A stretch of DNA of 64,000 nt, from contig JAJPIL010000007.1 in the NCBI GenBank assembly GCA_021324755.1, forward strand, positions 331,791 through 395,790. Reading direction: 5' to 3'. Made by a program: the position numbers and the translations under genes. The stretch comes from Pseudomonadota bacterium. Its GTDB lineage: Bacteria > Desulfobacterota > Binatia > Binatales > Binataceae. Below the pieces are notes generated by a model that worked only from the letters and a program-made list of their open reading frames with translations, was not told the origin of the DNA and did no database searches. Below are positions 63,191-64,000 of the stretch, piece by piece; the stretch's first letter is position 1; every line of letters begins with the position of its first letter.

Positions 63191-63789
63191 ACGGCGAGAC
63201 GGAGATCGGCGGCGAGCTCGAGCTTACGGTAAGCGACCTCAAGCAGTGGGCCTACTGCCCGCGCATTCCGTACTACCGTTACGTAATACCAGTAAAGGTT
63301 GCGCCGACCTACAAGATGCGCCGGGCCAAAGAGACGGAAGCGGCCGTACAAGCGCTCGAGGTTCGCCGTGGCTTTCGCCGCTACGGCCTCGAGCGCGCCG
63401 AGCGCCGCTTCGAACTCTACCTGCGCTCGCCCCGGCTCAAGTTGTCGGGCAAGCTCGACCTACTGCTGGTGACCGAAAAGGCCGCTTACCCGGTCGATTT
63501 CAAGGACACCGAGGGCGGCGTGCGTTACAACCATCGCATTCAGCTTGCGGCTTACGCCTTGCTGGTCGAGGAGAAGTTGCAACTACCGGTGCCGCTCGCC
63601 TTCGTCTACCTTGTGCCTACAAAAGAGGTGGCAAGCGTTGCGGTCGCCACCAAGGAGCGCGCCGAGGTGATGCGCGCGCTGCAGGAGATTCGCCGCATGG
63701 CTGCGCGCGAGGCGATGCCTGCGCCGACGCCGGTGCGGGCGCGATGCGTCGGGTGCGAGTTCCGTAATTACTGCGCCGACATTTGGTGA
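63187..63789 (+). CDS. cas4: Cas4 iron-sulfur RecB-type nuclease
   Basis: The 200-residue nuclease trims and orients prespacers. The 4Fe-4S cluster ligands are Cys24 (WAYCPRIPYY) and the C-terminal triad Cys187, Cys190 and Cys196. The RecB nuclease core is LSGKLDLLLVTE, YPVDFKDTEGG (D-x-K) and QLAAYALLVE. All key residues are present. It is the last protein gene before the CRISPR array. Confidence 0.95.
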   Translation: MNGETEIGGELELTVSDLKQWAYCPRIPYYRYVIPVKVAPTYKMRRAKETEAAVQALEVRRGFRRYGLERAERRFELYLRSPRLKLSGKLDLLLVTEKAAYPVDFKDTEGGVRYNHRIQLAAYALLVEEKLQLPVPLAFVYLVPTKEVASVAVATKERAEVMRALQEIRRMAAREAMPAPTPVRARCVGCEFRNYCADIW

Positions 63790-63891
63790 TTTTCGCAAAT
63801 AAAGGGGGTTTTGATGCAGACTTTGCTGTTGCGAAAGTTTATGATGAGCTTGGTGCACGAAGGGCCCGATTTTTCTGCGGTTTGGGCAGCG
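63790..63891 (+). promoter_or_regulatory. CRISPR leader
   Basis: A 102-bp stretch lies between cas4 and the first repeat. As the repeats end in GAAAG on the plus strand, the array is read rightwards and this side is the leader. No strong promoter pair was seen. It contains AAAGGGGG at 63801-63808 followed five bases later by an ATG at 63814 whose frame remains open into the array. Confidence 0.6.
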
Positions 63892-64000
63892 GATGCACTC
63901 CATTCCCCGATGAGGAGGGGACTGAAAGTAAAAAAGCTGAGACCGGAGGCCCAATCTCCGGTCGATGCACTCCATTCCCCGATGAGGAGGGGACTGAAAG
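63814..64000 (+). other. open frame running from the leader through the CRISPR repeats
   Basis: The ATG at 63814 has a good ribosome site (AAAGGGGG, five-base spacing). Its frame reads through 26 leader codons, then each repeat-spacer unit of 72 nt (24 codons), repeating DALHSPMRRGLK per repeat, and is still open at the window edge. Only one repeat-spacer-repeat is visible, so it may end at the next spacer. It may be translated incidentally and is not called a gene. Confidence 0.3.
63892..64000 (+). CRISPR. start of a CRISPR array (two 37-nt repeats, one 35-nt spacer visible)
   Basis: Identical 37-nt repeats occupy 63892-63928 and 63964-64000, beginning gatgcactccattcccc and ending gaggaggggactgaaag. 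TCCCC and GGGGA form a short hairpin around an 8-nt loop, and the final eight bases ACTGAAAG resemble the ATTGAAAS 5' handle of type I-A/B and III crRNAs. The spacer at 63929-63963 is itself palindromic. The array runs beyond the window, so its length, other spacers and trailer are unseen. Confidence 0.9.

Overview
The window looks like a chromosomal segment of a Gram-negative, deep-branching bacterium. It carries two TonB-dependent receptors, an MsbA-type exporter, a Wzx/Wzy/Wzz glycan locus and a twin-arginine-exported protein. The mix of accessory families (DUF2182, GYD, tandem EthD, acetamidase, tricarballylate-dehydrogenase-like, ArsM) would suit Binatota, Acidobacteriota or former Deltaproteobacteria. 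Nothing in the window fixes the phylum, and that placement is only a guess.

Layout. 0.4-11.1 kb: small metabolic and accessory genes (DUF2182 membrane protein, alpha/beta hydrolase, GYD protein, exported acetamidase/formamidase, DapA-like lyase/aldolase, tandem EthD protein), a first TonB-dependent receptor, an ACT-domain protein and a small membrane protein. 11.4-14.3 kb: a decayed IS1380-type transposase fragment and a second, paralogous TonB receptor. 15.7-24.6 kb: small membrane proteins, an ArnT-like glycosyltransferase converging on an FAD dehydrogenase, a PEBP protein, an ABC exporter, and a DsrE-family gene whose in-frame TGA sits where relatives have a redox cysteine and is followed by a bSECIS-like hairpin. 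It is therefore annotated as a selenoprotein. 25.3-40.6 kb: a Wzx/Wzy-type surface polysaccharide locus (CDP-glucose synthesis, epimerases, flippase, methyltransferase, four intact or near-intact glycosyltransferases, polymerase, initiating transferase, Wzz) that also holds several gene fragments. 41.0-42.1 kb: tmRNA and smpB as a divergent pair, then tRNA-Leu(UAA). 42.6-47.0 kb: an MFS transporter, an ArsM-like arsenite methyltransferase and small coupled genes, with an ArsR-like palindrome in front.

48.2-64.0 kb: the standout, a ~15.6 kb, apparently single-operon CRISPR-Cas locus. It encodes a type I effector set (Cas3 with a C-terminal HD nuclease, a divergent Cas8-type large subunit, DevR-family Cas7, Cas5), then Cas1, then a complete six-gene type III RAMP module (Cmr1, RAMP, a Csx11-like Cas10 without GGDD or HD motifs, Cmr4, Cmr5-like, RAMP), then Cas2 and Cas4, and finally the start of a CRISPR array with 37-nt repeats ending in GAAAG. 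Thus the type III-C-like module sits inside the adaptation genes of a type I system. No Cas6 and no CARF effector is visible. The simplest reading is that a DNA-degrading type I complex and an RNA-cleaving, signalling-deficient type III complex share one array and one acquisition machine.
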